Shown: piece by piece, positions 1-8,383 of the stretch | Position numbering within the stretch: position 1 is the stretch's first letter | How the letters are laid out: every line of letters begins with the position of its first letter | Position numbers and translations under genes: made by a program | Assembly (NCBI GenBank): GCA_029777335.1 | Contig: JAKOSN010000049.1 | Span: forward strand, 1-43,528 | DNA length: 43,528 bases | Origin: Planctomycetota bacterium | GTDB lineage: Bacteria > Planctomycetota > Planctomycetia > Gemmatales > Gemmataceae | Direction of reading: 5' to 3' | Notes under the pieces: model-generated | What the model was told of the DNA's origin: nothing | What the model saw: the letters and a program-made list of their open reading frames with translations, nothing else | Databases searched by the model: none

Positions 1-44
1 GGGGCGATCGGCTCTCTCCGCGTGAAAGGAGTTCCGATCGCCCC
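1..44 (-). terminator. hairpin terminator downstream of the FHA gene
   Basis: Bases 1-11 are perfectly complementary to bases 34-44 (11-bp GC-rich stem, 22-nt loop). The hairpin lies 15 bp beyond the stop codon of the minus-strand FHA gene, where a terminator is expected. What lies beyond base 1 is not visible, so a U-tract cannot be checked. Confidence 0.55.
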
Positions 45-58
45 ACCACCCAGACGAA

Positions 59-397
59 TCACGTGGTGAGCTGCATTTCGGGAGGGGTTCGGGTCGGCAC
101 CACGTGACTCACCCGAAAGGTCAGGAAAGCAACGCGCAGTTCATCGCCATCGTGCAAGGGCTGACTCAACGAGATCCGCTCGTTATTGACGTAGGTTCCG
201 TTGCGCGACTCCAGGTCCTGGACAAAGAAGTCATCTCCCTGGCGCGTAATCCGGCAATGCATCCGCGAAACGGTCGGTGCCAGAAGTTGAAAATCGCTGG
301 CGGAGGATCGCCCCAGGACATAAGGATCTCGATTAACCACTATCGGCGCGTTGTCAGTATAAAGGGGATTCAACTGGTGCAGATGCAGCTCGATCAT
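59..397 (-). CDS. small FHA-domain protein
   Basis: A 112-aa protein that is essentially a single forkhead-associated domain, a phosphothreonine-binding module. The diagnostic motifs are visible: GRSSASDF near residues 29-36, SRMHCRI near 44-50 and RNGTYVN near 64-70. No other domain or signal peptide is seen. In planctomycetes such stand-alone FHA proteins are usually assumed to read Ser/Thr kinase signalling. A kinase is encoded about 8 kb away in this window, but nothing links the two directly. Its 3' end is followed by a strong hairpin. The domain call is firm; the binding partner is unknown. Confidence 0.85.
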   Translation of the reverse strand: MIELHLHQLNPLYTDNAPIVVNRDPYVLGRSSASDFQLLAPTVSRMHCRITRQGDDFFVQDLESRNGTYVNNERISLSQPLHDGDELRVAFLTFRVSHVVPTRTPPEMQLTT

Positions 398-904
398 CGG
401 ACTGCTCCTGGGGAGTAAGGTTCGGAAGACGCGGAAAAGCGCGGGAAGTTACTCTTCGGCGTGACATGAAAGTAGATCCGCAACGTCCGTGCCAGCGATG
501 GGAAAAATTGTGCAGAAAAATCGCCTGTCGAGAGACACCGCAGGGGGGAATATATCTCAAGTTGCTGTAAAGCGATATCTACCATCCTGTTAGACGTGGA
601 AGAATGCTCACCCAGGCTCGCGTCGGTTCCCCGCTCCCCTCCACGCTGCCCTCATCCCCGTTCGGGTCGATTCTGTGGCCAGGTGATCGATTCTGCGAAG
701 AGAATGGCGCTCTTCAGCACAGGATACTGCTCCGGGTCGTGTAACGACTGCGCGACGGGCCCTTGTCAGACGCCTCGCGGCATGCGACAATCCGAGAAAT
801 GTTGGTTGGCAAGTCCACCTAGTTGAGCGCGACACTCAAGATCCGTCGTGCTCTCGCTACGATCGCGATTCCTCGGGCGTTTCCCTTCCAGGAGCGAGTC
901 TCTC
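398..904. other. 507-bp intergenic region, no gene seen
   Basis: This divergent gap lies between the FHA gene (minus) and the SDR gene (plus). The short open frames here (about 60-76 codons) show no recognisable protein features and overlap one another on both strands. The promoters of both flanking genes should lie here, but I see no convincing sigma70-like hexamer pair. A Shine-Dalgarno-like GGAGCGAG just before 905 belongs to the SDR gene. Confidence 0.5.
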
Positions 905-1660
905 ATGCCGTTTTCTCTTGCCGGTCATGTTGCCCTTGTCACCGGGAGTTCCACAGGGTTGGGGAAGGCGATTGCTCACACCCTGGGCCAGGCCGGCGCC
1001 AGGGTGGTAGTGAATTACTTCAACAATCAGACTCGGGCCGAACGCACCCTGCGCGAGTTCAAGGAAGCCGGCATCGACTGCATCCTCGTCAAGGCCGATG
1101 TGATCAGCGAGGAAGGGGTGGATTTGCTCTATCGCGAGGCAGAGAAACACCTGGGGCCCGTGGACATTGTCGTGGTGAACGCAACCCCAGATCAACCCTT
1201 GAAACCGATCGAGGACTACGACTGGGCCTTCTACCAGTCGATGCTCGATTTCTTCGTCAAAAGCCCGTTCCTGCTCACCCGACGCGGCTTGCCCCACATG
1301 AAGTCAAAAAAGTGGGGCCGCATCGTCAATATCACCAGCGAGGTGTTTCATCGCGCCGTCGCTCCCTTCAGTGCCTATGTCGCCGCCAAGGGGGGACAGA
1401 TCGGCTGGTCACGCAGCATGTCGCGCGAGTTGGCGCCCTTTGGCATCACCGTCAACATGGTCGCCCCGGGGTGGATTCCGGTCGAGCGCCACGAGAAAGA
1501 TGCTCAGGCCGAAAAGGACGCCTATCGCGCGCTGATTCCGGCGGATCGCTGGGGAGTCCCTCAGGATGTCGCCGATGCCTGTCTTTATCTGGTCAGTGAA
1601 GAAGCCTCATTTGTGACTGGGCAAACTCTCTGTGTCAACGGTGGCATGACTCCCTGGTGA
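905..1660 (+). CDS. SDR-family NAD(P)-dependent oxidoreductase (FabG-like)
   Basis: A 251-aa classical short-chain dehydrogenase. It has the nucleotide-binding motif TGSSTGLG near residues 13-20, a catalytic YVAAK motif, the substrate-loop PGW segment, and a C-terminal GQTLCVNGG typical of FabG-like enzymes. The usual active-site Ser is present in the NITSEV segment. The ATG at 905 is chosen because it follows GGAGCGAG and begins directly before the Rossmann strand; the longer open frame from 848 adds an unconserved leader. The substrate cannot be told from sequence. It is separated by 16 bp from the next gene and may be co-transcribed with it. Confidence 0.88.
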   Translation: MPFSLAGHVALVTGSSTGLGKAIAHTLGQAGARVVVNYFNNQTRAERTLREFKEAGIDCILVKADVISEEGVDLLYREAEKHLGPVDIVVVNATPDQPLKPIEDYDWAFYQSMLDFFVKSPFLLTRRGLPHMKSKKWGRIVNITSEVFHRAVAPFSAYVAAKGGQIGWSRSMSRELAPFGITVNMVAPGWIPVERHEKDAQAEKDAYRALIPADRWGVPQDVADACLYLVSEEASFVTGQTLCVNGGMTPW

Positions 1661-1676
1661 GAAAAGGAGCCCCGCG

Positions 1677-2561
1677 ATGATCCGGTGTTGCCTCTGGTCT
1701 CTCCTCCTGCTCGGCCCGATCTCCCTGGCCCTGGCCGGGGACGAGTCGTCAGCAGCGAAACAACCGCTTGATCTGGCTGCCTCGCTGCAGAAGGCGACGG
1801 TCAATGGGACCTATGCGATGCTGCTGCGGCAGATTCGCGTCCCCGAGGACGAAAAAACCGAGGGGGCCTTCAACGACCTGGGCCGTCGCGATCTGGATAG
1901 TTACAAGGGACACACCGATCTGCCGCGGGGGTACTGGGTCTATGTCGCCCCCTACTGGTATATCTGGCGCGAGCGCACCGAGCAGATGCGCCCGCTGCGT
2001 GCCTGGGGCCCGGAACAGCTCGTTGGGCCTCCCAATGTCTGGCCGCTCTTTGGCGACATCCAGTCCGCCTGGGCTTCGCAGACCGAGGATACCCAGGATG
2101 AATGGCTCCTGCTCGAATACGCGCAGCCGGTTTTTCCGCGGGCACTGCTGATCTACGAAACCTTCAATCCGGGGGCTGTCGAGCGCGTCACCGCGTTCAA
2201 ACTGGATGGCGAGGAGGTCGAGGTCTGGAAAGGCACCGACCCCACCCCGGTCGGCGATCCCAAGGGCATCTCGGTCATTCCGTTCCGGGTCAACTTCAAG
2301 GTCGCGCGCGTCAAGTTGTACCTCTCCTCCACCAAGGTCGGGGGTTGGAATGAGATCGACGCCGTCGGCCTTCGTGACACCACGGGGAAGACGCACTGGG
2401 TGCACGCCGCAGCGGCGAGCAGCACCTACGCCACCGATCCCGTCCCCGTCGTCGATAACCAAACCTTGATGTTGAACCGACTCGAAGAGGACATTCGTAC
2501 TCTCAAGGCGCGCGTAAAACGCCTTGAAGATCGGATCAAGGCGCGGAAGAAACAACCCTGA
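1677..2561 (+). CDS. secreted protein with discoidin/scarf-like domain and C-terminal coiled coil
   Basis: A 294-aa protein with an N-terminal signal peptide (about residues 1-20, ending LALAG). The middle has a Trp/Tyr-rich stretch (YVAPYWYIW), then WGPEQ, DEWLLLEY, YETFNPGAV and WNEIDAVGL motifs. These resemble galactose-binding-like (discoidin/pappalysin-scarf type) beta-sandwich domains. The last about 30 residues form a charged heptad coiled coil (LEEDIRTLKARVKRLEDR). The next gene is a clear paralogue with the same architecture. Function is unknown; binding of a carbohydrate or surface partner outside the cytoplasm is an inference from the fold. Confidence 0.75.
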   Translation: MIRCCLWSLLLLGPISLALAGDESSAAKQPLDLAASLQKATVNGTYAMLLRQIRVPEDEKTEGAFNDLGRRDLDSYKGHTDLPRGYWVYVAPYWYIWRERTEQMRPLRAWGPEQLVGPPNVWPLFGDIQSAWASQTEDTQDEWLLLEYAQPVFPRALLIYETFNPGAVERVTAFKLDGEEVEVWKGTDPTPVGDPKGISVIPFRVNFKVARVKLYLSSTKVGGWNEIDAVGLRDTTGKTHWVHAAAASSTYATDPVPVVDNQTLMLNRLEEDIRTLKARVKRLEDRIKARKKQP

Positions 2562-2594
2562 GTCACATCCTCTCGGCGTTCTTGGAGAATCCCC

Positions 2595-3524
2595 ATGCCC
2601 GTGCAGACGCTCCCCTGTCCACGACTGCGCCTGTTCGCGTTCCCCCTGGCATTTCTGTTGCTCGCTCTCCCTGCACTGGTCGCTGACGACAGCGTCGACG
2701 CCGCCAAGGAAAAAGCCACCGAGGAAAAGGCTACGGAAGAAGAGACACTCGCCCGCGCCCTGAAAAAAGCCCGCGTCAATGGCAAGTACCGCATGCTGCT
2801 GGCCCAGTTCAAGGCGGCGGAGGATCGCAAGGACGTGGGCGAGTTCAAGGATCTTGGCCTGCGCCCCGCCGGCATGTCGAAGGACCGCAAGTTCATCCCC
2901 TCGGGCTATCGCGTGTATGTCGCCCCCTACTGGTATGTCTGGCGCGATGCGCGCCCCTTCCTGGCCGCCAAACGGTCGTGGGGCCCCGAACAGGCAGAAG
3001 GGGAACCCGATACCCTCATGGCCGGCGATATGTCCACCGCCTGGGCCTCACGAACTCAGGACGATCAGGATGAATGGCTGCTGGTGGAATACCCCGAGCC
3101 GATCACCGTGAAGGAAGTGGTGATTCACGAAACCTACAACCCCGGTGCGCTCTACCGCGTGACGGCGTTCAAGCTCACTGGCGAGGAAGTCGAGGTCTGG
3201 AAAGGCAAGGATCCCACCACGCCAGACAAGGACCAGGGTGTCTCGATCGTTCCCTGCAAGGGCAGTTTCAAAACCAATCGCATCAAGATCTTTCTGAAAT
3301 CGACCGCTGTTCCGGGGTGGAATGAGATCGACGCCGTCGGCGTGCGCAATGCTGACAAGAAAACCACCTGGGCCTCGGCCGTCGAAGCAAGCAGCACCTT
3401 TGCCCAGGCAGCTCCCCCCGTCGATCCGCGTGATGCGCGGATCCGCGAACTCGAACAGGAGATCGCCGACCTGAAGGATCGTCTGAAAAAGCTGGAGGCT
3501 TTACTCGACAAAAAGGATCGCTAA
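2595..3524 (+). CDS. secreted discoidin-like protein, tandem paralogue of the previous gene
   Basis: A 309-aa protein that parallels its upstream neighbour along its whole length. It has a signal peptide (about 1-32), a Lys/Glu-rich linker, YVAPYWYVW, WGPEQ, DEWLLVEY, YNPGALYRVTAFKL and WNEIDAVGV motifs, and a C-terminal coiled coil (IRELEQEIADLKDRLKKLE). The gap is 33 bp, with a GGAGAATCCCC ribosome-binding region before ATG 2595. The pair arose by tandem duplication and has since diverged, mostly in the linker after the signal peptide. The C-terminal coiled coils suggest homo- or hetero-oligomers; this is inference. Confidence 0.75.
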   Translation: MPVQTLPCPRLRLFAFPLAFLLLALPALVADDSVDAAKEKATEEKATEEETLARALKKARVNGKYRMLLAQFKAAEDRKDVGEFKDLGLRPAGMSKDRKFIPSGYRVYVAPYWYVWRDARPFLAAKRSWGPEQAEGEPDTLMAGDMSTAWASRTQDDQDEWLLVEYPEPITVKEVVIHETYNPGALYRVTAFKLTGEEVEVWKGKDPTTPDKDQGVSIVPCKGSFKTNRIKIFLKSTAVPGWNEIDAVGVRNADKKTTWASAVEASSTFAQAAPPVDPRDARIRELEQEIADLKDRLKKLEALLDKKDR

Positions 3525-3560
3525 CAAGGACTTTCTGGCTCCCCCTTGACGGAGACTCCC

Positions 3561-5336
3561 ATGAGAACCTGTCTGCTGGCCGGTTGCTGGGCGGCGTTCC
3601 TTGCTACGGTCCTGTCGGTCGCCTCCGCGCCCTCTGCGCCCCCCCCGGTGCCCCCGCCACATCCCGGAGCATTGAAACTTCTCGTGCTCGGGGGCAAACG
3701 CCCAGCCCTCCTGCAACTCCGGGTCGAGATCGATGGCAAACCAGTGACGGAGGTGTTTGCCACGGCCCAGGAAAAATACCTCACCCGGCTTTTTCGCTGG
3801 CTCGATGCCAATGGCGACGGGGTTCTCTCGAAGGCCGAGGCCCAGCGCATCGCAGAACCGGTGCTGGCCTCCCTTGGTCTGGATCCCCGCGATGCCGACA
3901 ACATCCACATCGCCTTCAACTTCAGTGCGCTCGATGAGAATGGGGATGGCAAGGTGACGCTGGCGGAGTTGCGCGAGTATCACGCCTTGCTCGCTCCCCC
4001 TGCCCTGGCGGTCTCCTTCCATCAGAGCCCGAACCTGGTCGATGACCGCTACGATCCGCTCCTCTTCAACCATCTGGATACAAACAAGGATGGGAAACTG
4101 TCCGTGGCGGAACTGGCTGCTGCTCCGGGGCTGCTGCGGAAACTCGATGCGGACGAGGATGAACAACTCAGCGGCGCGGACCTCGCGTTGGAGGACAATC
4201 CCCGGCCCGTCCCTCCGCCCGTGCAACCCCAGGGAGGACGCCTTCCCCGTCCTGAAGCCTCTGGCGTTCTCGTGGTCACCGGCGAGGAGGACGCCTCGCT
4301 GGGCGAACAGATCCTGCAGTATTACTATCAGCGCGGTTTGGGAGATGAACAGGGGCTGCGCCGCAGTGATCTGGGCCTGAACGCCATGGAATTTGCTCGC
4401 TTCGATCGCAACAAGGATGGTTGCCTGGACGCCACCGAACTGGGCGCTCTGACGACCCAGCCCGCCGACTCGGTGATCACGGTGCACCTTGGCAACCGCG
4501 CCCCCAAAACCTCGCTCTTCGAGGTGCTCCGTTCCTCCCTTCCCTTTCCCACCACGCCGGTCGGGGATGCGACCTGGCGCGGCGACCCCTTGCTCCAGTG
4601 GCACAGTCGCTCGGGGCTCCTCGATTCGCAGGGGCAGAAAACGATCGAGGACGCTTTTCGCCGCGCCTTTGCCACCGCAGATGTCGATCGCAATGGGCGC
4701 GTTGATGCCCGCGAGGCGTCCGCAAACCGCTTCCTGGCCCCTCTCTTCGCCACCCTCGATCACAACCTCGATGGCCAGGTCCAGGAGAAGGAACTGAATG
4801 ACTATCTCACTCAGGTCCTGTCCGCCCAGGCTGAGGTTCTGTTGCAGCGCGCCTCGCTCCTGATTTCCTCGCGCGGTCGTGGGCTGTGGGGGCTGCTCGA
4901 TACCAACCGCGATGGGGTTCTGAGTCTGCGCGAACTGCGCCAGGCGGCGGATCTGGTGCAGCATCTCGATCGCAACGGCGATGGAAAACTGGCGCCGGAG
5001 GAGATCCCCGAGAGCTACCAGATTGTGGTGGCGCGCGGCCAGGCCAACCTCGGTGCCCAGCCCCTCCTGGCCCGGCTGTCGGTGAACACCCGTGGTCAGT
5101 TAACTCAGGGCGCCCTCACCGAGGGAGTCGGCCCAATGTGGTTTCGCAAGATGGATCGCAACCACGACGGCGACGTCTCTCTGCAGGAGTTTCTGGGCTC
5201 CCGGGAGGCTTTCCGAAAGCTCGACCGGAATGGCGACGGCCTGATCAGCCTGGAAGAAGCCGAGCAGGCCACGACTCCAGAGTCGAGAGAGAACGGCGAA
5301 CGCTCAAAGGGACCGCGCGGTTCGATCAAACCTTGA
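3561..5336 (+). CDS. secreted multi-EF-hand calcium-binding protein
   Basis: A 591-aa protein with a signal peptide (MRTCLLAGCWAAFLATVLSV) and a short Pro-rich linker, then EF-hand-type loops spread over the whole chain. I count about eleven DxNxDG-like loops, from DANGDG near residue 82 to DRNGDG near the C-terminus. Some are degenerate (DADEDE, DVDRNG). ATG 3561 follows GGAG and starts the signal peptide; an in-frame TTG at 3546 is unlikely. It lies 36 bp after the two discoidin-like genes, so the three probably form one transcription unit of exported proteins. Calcium binding is expected from the family. Whether it buffers, scaffolds or has a catalytic role is unknown. Confidence 0.85.
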   Translation: MRTCLLAGCWAAFLATVLSVASAPSAPPPVPPPHPGALKLLVLGGKRPALLQLRVEIDGKPVTEVFATAQEKYLTRLFRWLDANGDGVLSKAEAQRIAEPVLASLGLDPRDADNIHIAFNFSALDENGDGKVTLAELREYHALLAPPALAVSFHQSPNLVDDRYDPLLFNHLDTNKDGKLSVAELAAAPGLLRKLDADEDEQLSGADLALEDNPRPVPPPVQPQGGRLPRPEASGVLVVTGEEDASLGEQILQYYYQRGLGDEQGLRRSDLGLNAMEFARFDRNKDGCLDATELGALTTQPADSVITVHLGNRAPKTSLFEVLRSSLPFPTTPVGDATWRGDPLLQWHSRSGLLDSQGQKTIEDAFRRAFATADVDRNGRVDAREASANRFLAPLFATLDHNLDGQVQEKELNDYLTQVLSAQAEVLLQRASLLISSRGRGLWGLLDTNRDGVLSLRELRQAADLVQHLDRNGDGKLAPEEIPESYQIVVARGQANLGAQPLLARLSVNTRGQLTQGALTEGVGPMWFRKMDRNHDGDVSLQEFLGSREAFRKLDRNGDGLISLEEAEQATTPESRENGERSKGPRGSIKP

Positions 5337-6426
5337 AGAAGATGCGTTTGCGATAGAGCCAGTAGCACATGCCCCACTGCACCAGGACCACCCCGCAGGC
5401 CATCAGGACGGGCTGCCAGGGAGAACTCAGCTGATCGAGCGCCCCTTGCAAAAAGGGGCGCAATCCACTTTCAATGGGCCGGCGCAGCGTATTGGCCACC
5501 ATGTAGATCGCAATGGAGTTCATCCCCACCACGATAAACGGCCACGACCAGCGTCGCCACCCCAGGCCGTCGATCACCCCGTAAAAGAAGGCCAGCAACA
5601 GACAGGTCCACCCCGCCGCAAAGAGCGTGAAGGACGCCGTCCACAAGCGCTTGACCATGGGCACCCACGGCGTGAGCGCGGTTCCCAGCGCGAGCCCGGC
5701 CAGTCCGAGCAGCGTGAGGGTCAGAACCTTGCCCCACCACGGCCGCGCGGATCGGAGGAGTTGCCCACCCAGTACCCCGAAGACGAGGGTGGCAGTCGAG
5801 GACAGGGCATTGAGGGTGACATAGCCGCCGCGACTCAAGGGCAGATGGAGAGCGAGATCGAGCCAGCGGCCAAAGTTATCCTCCCGCAGCCACGGATTCG
5901 TATCGCGATGCCAGCCGTAGTGCAGGTAGAGAGCGGTGTGCAAGCCCAGGATGCCGAAGGCAAAGAGCGCTTGCCATTCGGGTCGCCAGCGCAGCACGAG
6001 GAATGTCAGCAGATAGGCGAGGGCGATCTGCTGAAGGACACGAATAAACTGGATGAAAAGATGCGGCGGGTTTTGCCCGTAACTGTCGAGGAAGATCCCC
6101 AGAGCAATCAACGTCAGCGCGCGCTTGACTGCATGACCAAACTGGCGCGTCCAACTTTCTCCGCGCTCGCTGCGCAACGCAAAGGCAAAGGGCATCGCCA
6201 ACCCGACGATGAACATGAACGAGGGCTGAATCAGATCCCAGGCGGTGCACCCTTCCCAGGCGCGATGCTCCAGCTGGTCGGCCAGCCACCCCCACTGAGC
6301 ATCTCCCTGCAGCTTGCTCATCCCCAGCCCCGAGGAAACCATCGCCAGCATGACAAACCCACGATAGGCATCGAGGGAATCGAGGCGTTCCGGCGGACTC
6401 TTGGTTGCTGTGTTGGGATCACCCAT
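5326..6426 (-). CDS. DUF5009/HGSNAT-like membrane acyltransferase
   Basis: A 366-aa polytopic membrane protein with about ten hydrophobic segments. It opens with RLDSLDAYRGFVMLAM and DLIQPSFMFIVGLAMPF, the signature region of the DUF5009/DUF1624 family related to heparan-alpha-glucosaminide N-acetyltransferase. Those enzymes move acetyl groups across a membrane onto amino sugars. ATG 6426 is chosen because the family start is just before the first helix; the extra 20 codons upstream look non-coding. The 3' end overlaps the convergent EF-hand gene by 11 bp. The true acceptor is unknown. Confidence 0.8.
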   Translation of the reverse strand: MGDPNTATKSPPERLDSLDAYRGFVMLAMVSSGLGMSKLQGDAQWGWLADQLEHRAWEGCTAWDLIQPSFMFIVGLAMPFAFALRSERGESWTRQFGHAVKRALTLIALGIFLDSYGQNPPHLFIQFIRVLQQIALAYLLTFLVLRWRPEWQALFAFGILGLHTALYLHYGWHRDTNPWLREDNFGRWLDLALHLPLSRGGYVTLNALSSTATLVFGVLGGQLLRSARPWWGKVLTLTLLGLAGLALGTALTPWVPMVKRLWTASFTLFAAGWTCLLLAFFYGVIDGLGWRRWSWPFIVVGMNSIAIYMVANTLRRPIESGLRPFLQGALDQLSSPWQPVLMACGVVLVQWGMCYWLYRKRIFFKV

Positions 6427-6479
6427 GGGTCGACTCTCCCTGCACTCCTGCCGGAGTGCCACACTGGCAGGGTAAATGC

Positions 6480-6509
6480 TTGTCAACGGGGTTGATTATG
6501 CAATAAGAT
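6480..6509 (+). promoter_or_regulatory. candidate sigma70-like promoter for the xdhC-like gene
   Basis: TTGTCA (6480-6485) and TAAGAT (6504-6509) are separated by 18 bp in the divergent gap before the XdhC-type gene. Transcription would start near 6516, which would exclude ATG 6508 as the start codon. It is judged by eye, and planctomycete promoters are poorly characterised. Confidence 0.3.
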
Positions 6510-6564
6510 GGCCGCGGTTGCACGTACCTTTTCCTCCACTCGCCTCCTCGGAATGGAATGCGGC

Positions 6565-7671
6565 ATGCGCGAATTGCTCGCCGAGTTGACCACCACCCTG
6601 GAGCAACAGCTCGAGTGCGTCTACTGCTCCCTGGTCGAGACACGGGGCTCCACCCCACAAAAAGCGGGCGCCGCGATGCTGGTCTTTCCCGACGGCACGC
6701 AGCGCGGCACCCTGGGAGGAGGCTGTGTCGAGGCCGAGGTCAAGCAACGGGCGCTGCGCACCCTGGCCCAGGGGGGAAGAGCTGAGATCCTCACCTTCAC
6801 CCTCGACGACAACTATGGTTGGGACGATGGGCTGATTTGCGGCGGACGCATGAGCATACTCGCCGATCCGCTCACGCGAAGTCGGCCCGAGGGGCTCTCC
6901 GCCGTGACCCGCTACTATCGCCACCTGCGCCAGGTGATCGAGGGAGGGCAGGGATGCACCGAGGCGGTGATCGTGGGCGAAACCACCCCTCCCCTGGCGC
7001 CAGGAAGCCGCTATCTCTTCGATGCACGCGGCTTGATGGTGGCGAGCCTGGCCGAGAGTCCCCCTCCTGCAACCCTTGTGGAATCGCTCCAGCCGCTCGC
7101 GCAGCGTCCCACTCCTGGGGTCCGGCATGGCGTGGCCTATCTGCCAACCCTCCCCCGGATCACCCTGTTGATTGTCGGCGGCGGCCATGTGGGGCAGGCG
7201 GTCGCCCAGCTGGCGGCGGGGGTCGATTTTGACATCTGGGTGCTGGACGATCGCGAAATCTACGCCAGCCCGCAGCGCTTTCCCATGGCACAACGTCGTC
7301 TGGTGGGTGACATTGGTGCGACACTCAAGGAATTGTCGCCAACCCTCGGCCCCTCCATCTATGCCTTGATTGTCACCCGCGGTCACAGCCACGACGAGGA
7401 AGCGCTCTACCACCTGGCGAGGGCGCGGACCGGTTATCTCGGGATGATCGGCAGCAAACGCAAGATTAAATTGATCTACGAAGATCTTGTTGCGCGCGGT
7501 CTGGCCGAGGAAACGCTGGCGCGCGTCCACGCCCCTCTTGGTTTCGACATCGGTTCGCAGACGGTGCTGGAAATCGCCATTAGCATCGTTGCCGAATTGA
7601 TCGCCTGCCGCAATCTGGGGAGCACCTCCCTCCGCCCCCGTGTCTCCCTGCGCCCCGGAACCACCCACTGA
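6565..7671 (+). CDS. XdhC/CoxI-family molybdenum hydroxylase accessory protein
   Basis: About 368 aa. The N-terminal XdhC domain has ETRGSTPQKAGAAML, GTLGGGCVEAEV and LICGGRMSI. The C-terminal Rossmann domain (LLIVGGGHVGQAVAQLA, then VTRGHSHDEEAL and GMIGSKRK) is the XdhC_C type. Family members bind molybdenum cofactor and insert a sulphurated form into xanthine-dehydrogenase or CO-dehydrogenase-like enzymes. ATG 6565 (MRELL) fits family starts; ATG 6553 or 6508 are also possible. The stop overlaps the next start by one base, so the gene is translationally linked to a MocA-like nucleotidyltransferase. No hydroxylase structural subunits are nearby. Confidence 0.85.
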   Translation: MRELLAELTTTLEQQLECVYCSLVETRGSTPQKAGAAMLVFPDGTQRGTLGGGCVEAEVKQRALRTLAQGGRAEILTFTLDDNYGWDDGLICGGRMSILADPLTRSRPEGLSAVTRYYRHLRQVIEGGQGCTEAVIVGETTPPLAPGSRYLFDARGLMVASLAESPPPATLVESLQPLAQRPTPGVRHGVAYLPTLPRITLLIVGGGHVGQAVAQLAAGVDFDIWVLDDREIYASPQRFPMAQRRLVGDIGATLKELSPTLGPSIYALIVTRGHSHDEEALYHLARARTGYLGMIGSKRKIKLIYEDLVARGLAEETLARVHAPLGFDIGSQTVLEIAISIVAELIACRNLGSTSLRPRVSLRPGTTH

Positions 7672-8291
7672 TGCACTTCGCGATCGTTCCTGCTGCTGGC
7701 AAGAGTTCGCGCATGGGCCAACCCAAGCTGGCCTTGCCGCTCGGTGAACGCACCGTTCTTGAGCACGTCGTTCATGCGCTCCGTCAGGGAGGCATCGACG
7801 AGGTTCTGGTCGTCGTTGGGCCGCACGTTCCGCACCTCGCTCCGCTGGCGCGGGGTGCCGGGGCGCTCGTCCTCCAGCTTCCAGAAGAAACGCCAGACAT
7901 GCGCACCACGGTCGAGTTCGGGCTATGCTGGTTAAAGGCGCACCGCAACCCGGGCAGCGCCGATGCCTGGATGCTGGTTCCCGCGGATCATCCGGCGCTG
8001 GAGGCGAGCGTGGTACGAGCCCTGTTGCAGGTCCCTCGTTCGCCTCGGTTGATCGTTGTCCCCACCTACCAGGGGAAACGCGGCCATCCACTGCTCCTGG
8101 GCTGGGACCATGTCGTAGAGATTCTTCGGTTCCGCGCCGGGGTGGGTCTGAACTGCTACCTGCGCGCGCAACCGGAAGAAATCGTGACACTCGCGGTCGA
8201 TGCGGAGAGCATTCTGTGGGATCTGGATGAGCCGCAAGACTATATCCGGCTTAAACTTCTGTGGGATCGCGGAGGAATCCCCGCCGGATGA
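7671..8291 (+). CDS. MocA/MobA-like molybdenum cofactor nucleotidyltransferase
   Basis: A 206-aa NTP transferase with the nucleotide-binding loop PAAGKSSRMGQPKLALPLG at its N-terminus and the acidic metal-binding PADHP segment. Members of this group (MocA, MobA-like) transfer CMP or GMP to molybdopterin. The pairing with an XdhC-type protein, by a 1-base TGATG overlap, favours the cytidylyltransferase role that serves xanthine-dehydrogenase-type enzymes. Without a structural subunit nearby the exact nucleotide is an inference. Confidence 0.82.
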   Translation: MHFAIVPAAGKSSRMGQPKLALPLGERTVLEHVVHALRQGGIDEVLVVVGPHVPHLAPLARGAGALVLQLPEETPDMRTTVEFGLCWLKAHRNPGSADAWMLVPADHPALEASVVRALLQVPRSPRLIVVPTYQGKRGHPLLLGWDHVVEILRFRAGVGLNCYLRAQPEEIVTLAVDAESILWDLDEPQDYIRLKLLWDRGGIPAG

Positions 8292-8310
8292 GCCCGCGTG
8301 CGGAACTCTC

Positions 8311-8339
8311 TTTTGTCCGTCGGCGCTTGAACTTATAAT
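8311..8339 (+). promoter_or_regulatory. candidate promoter of the kinase gene (perfect -10)
   Basis: A consensus TATAAT is at 8334-8339. A weak -35 match lies 15-17 bp upstream (TTGTCC 8313-8318, or TTTTGT 8311-8316). The predicted start near 8346 lies downstream of ATG 8345 and supports ATG 8384 as the real start of the kinase. Confidence 0.45.
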
Positions 8340-8383
8340 GCACGATGGTGTCATGCACTGCTTGCTGGCAGGAGTGCCTTTTC

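Noticed and set aside
3501..4964. 487-codon minus-strand frame over the EF-hand gene
   Set aside because: The plus-strand protein has a signal peptide and repeated calcium loops; the antisense reading simply mirrors their codon pattern.
6496..8190. 564-codon minus-strand frame over xdhC-mocA
   Set aside because: It covers two clear genes in the opposite direction and shows only low-complexity Arg/Gly-rich sequence.
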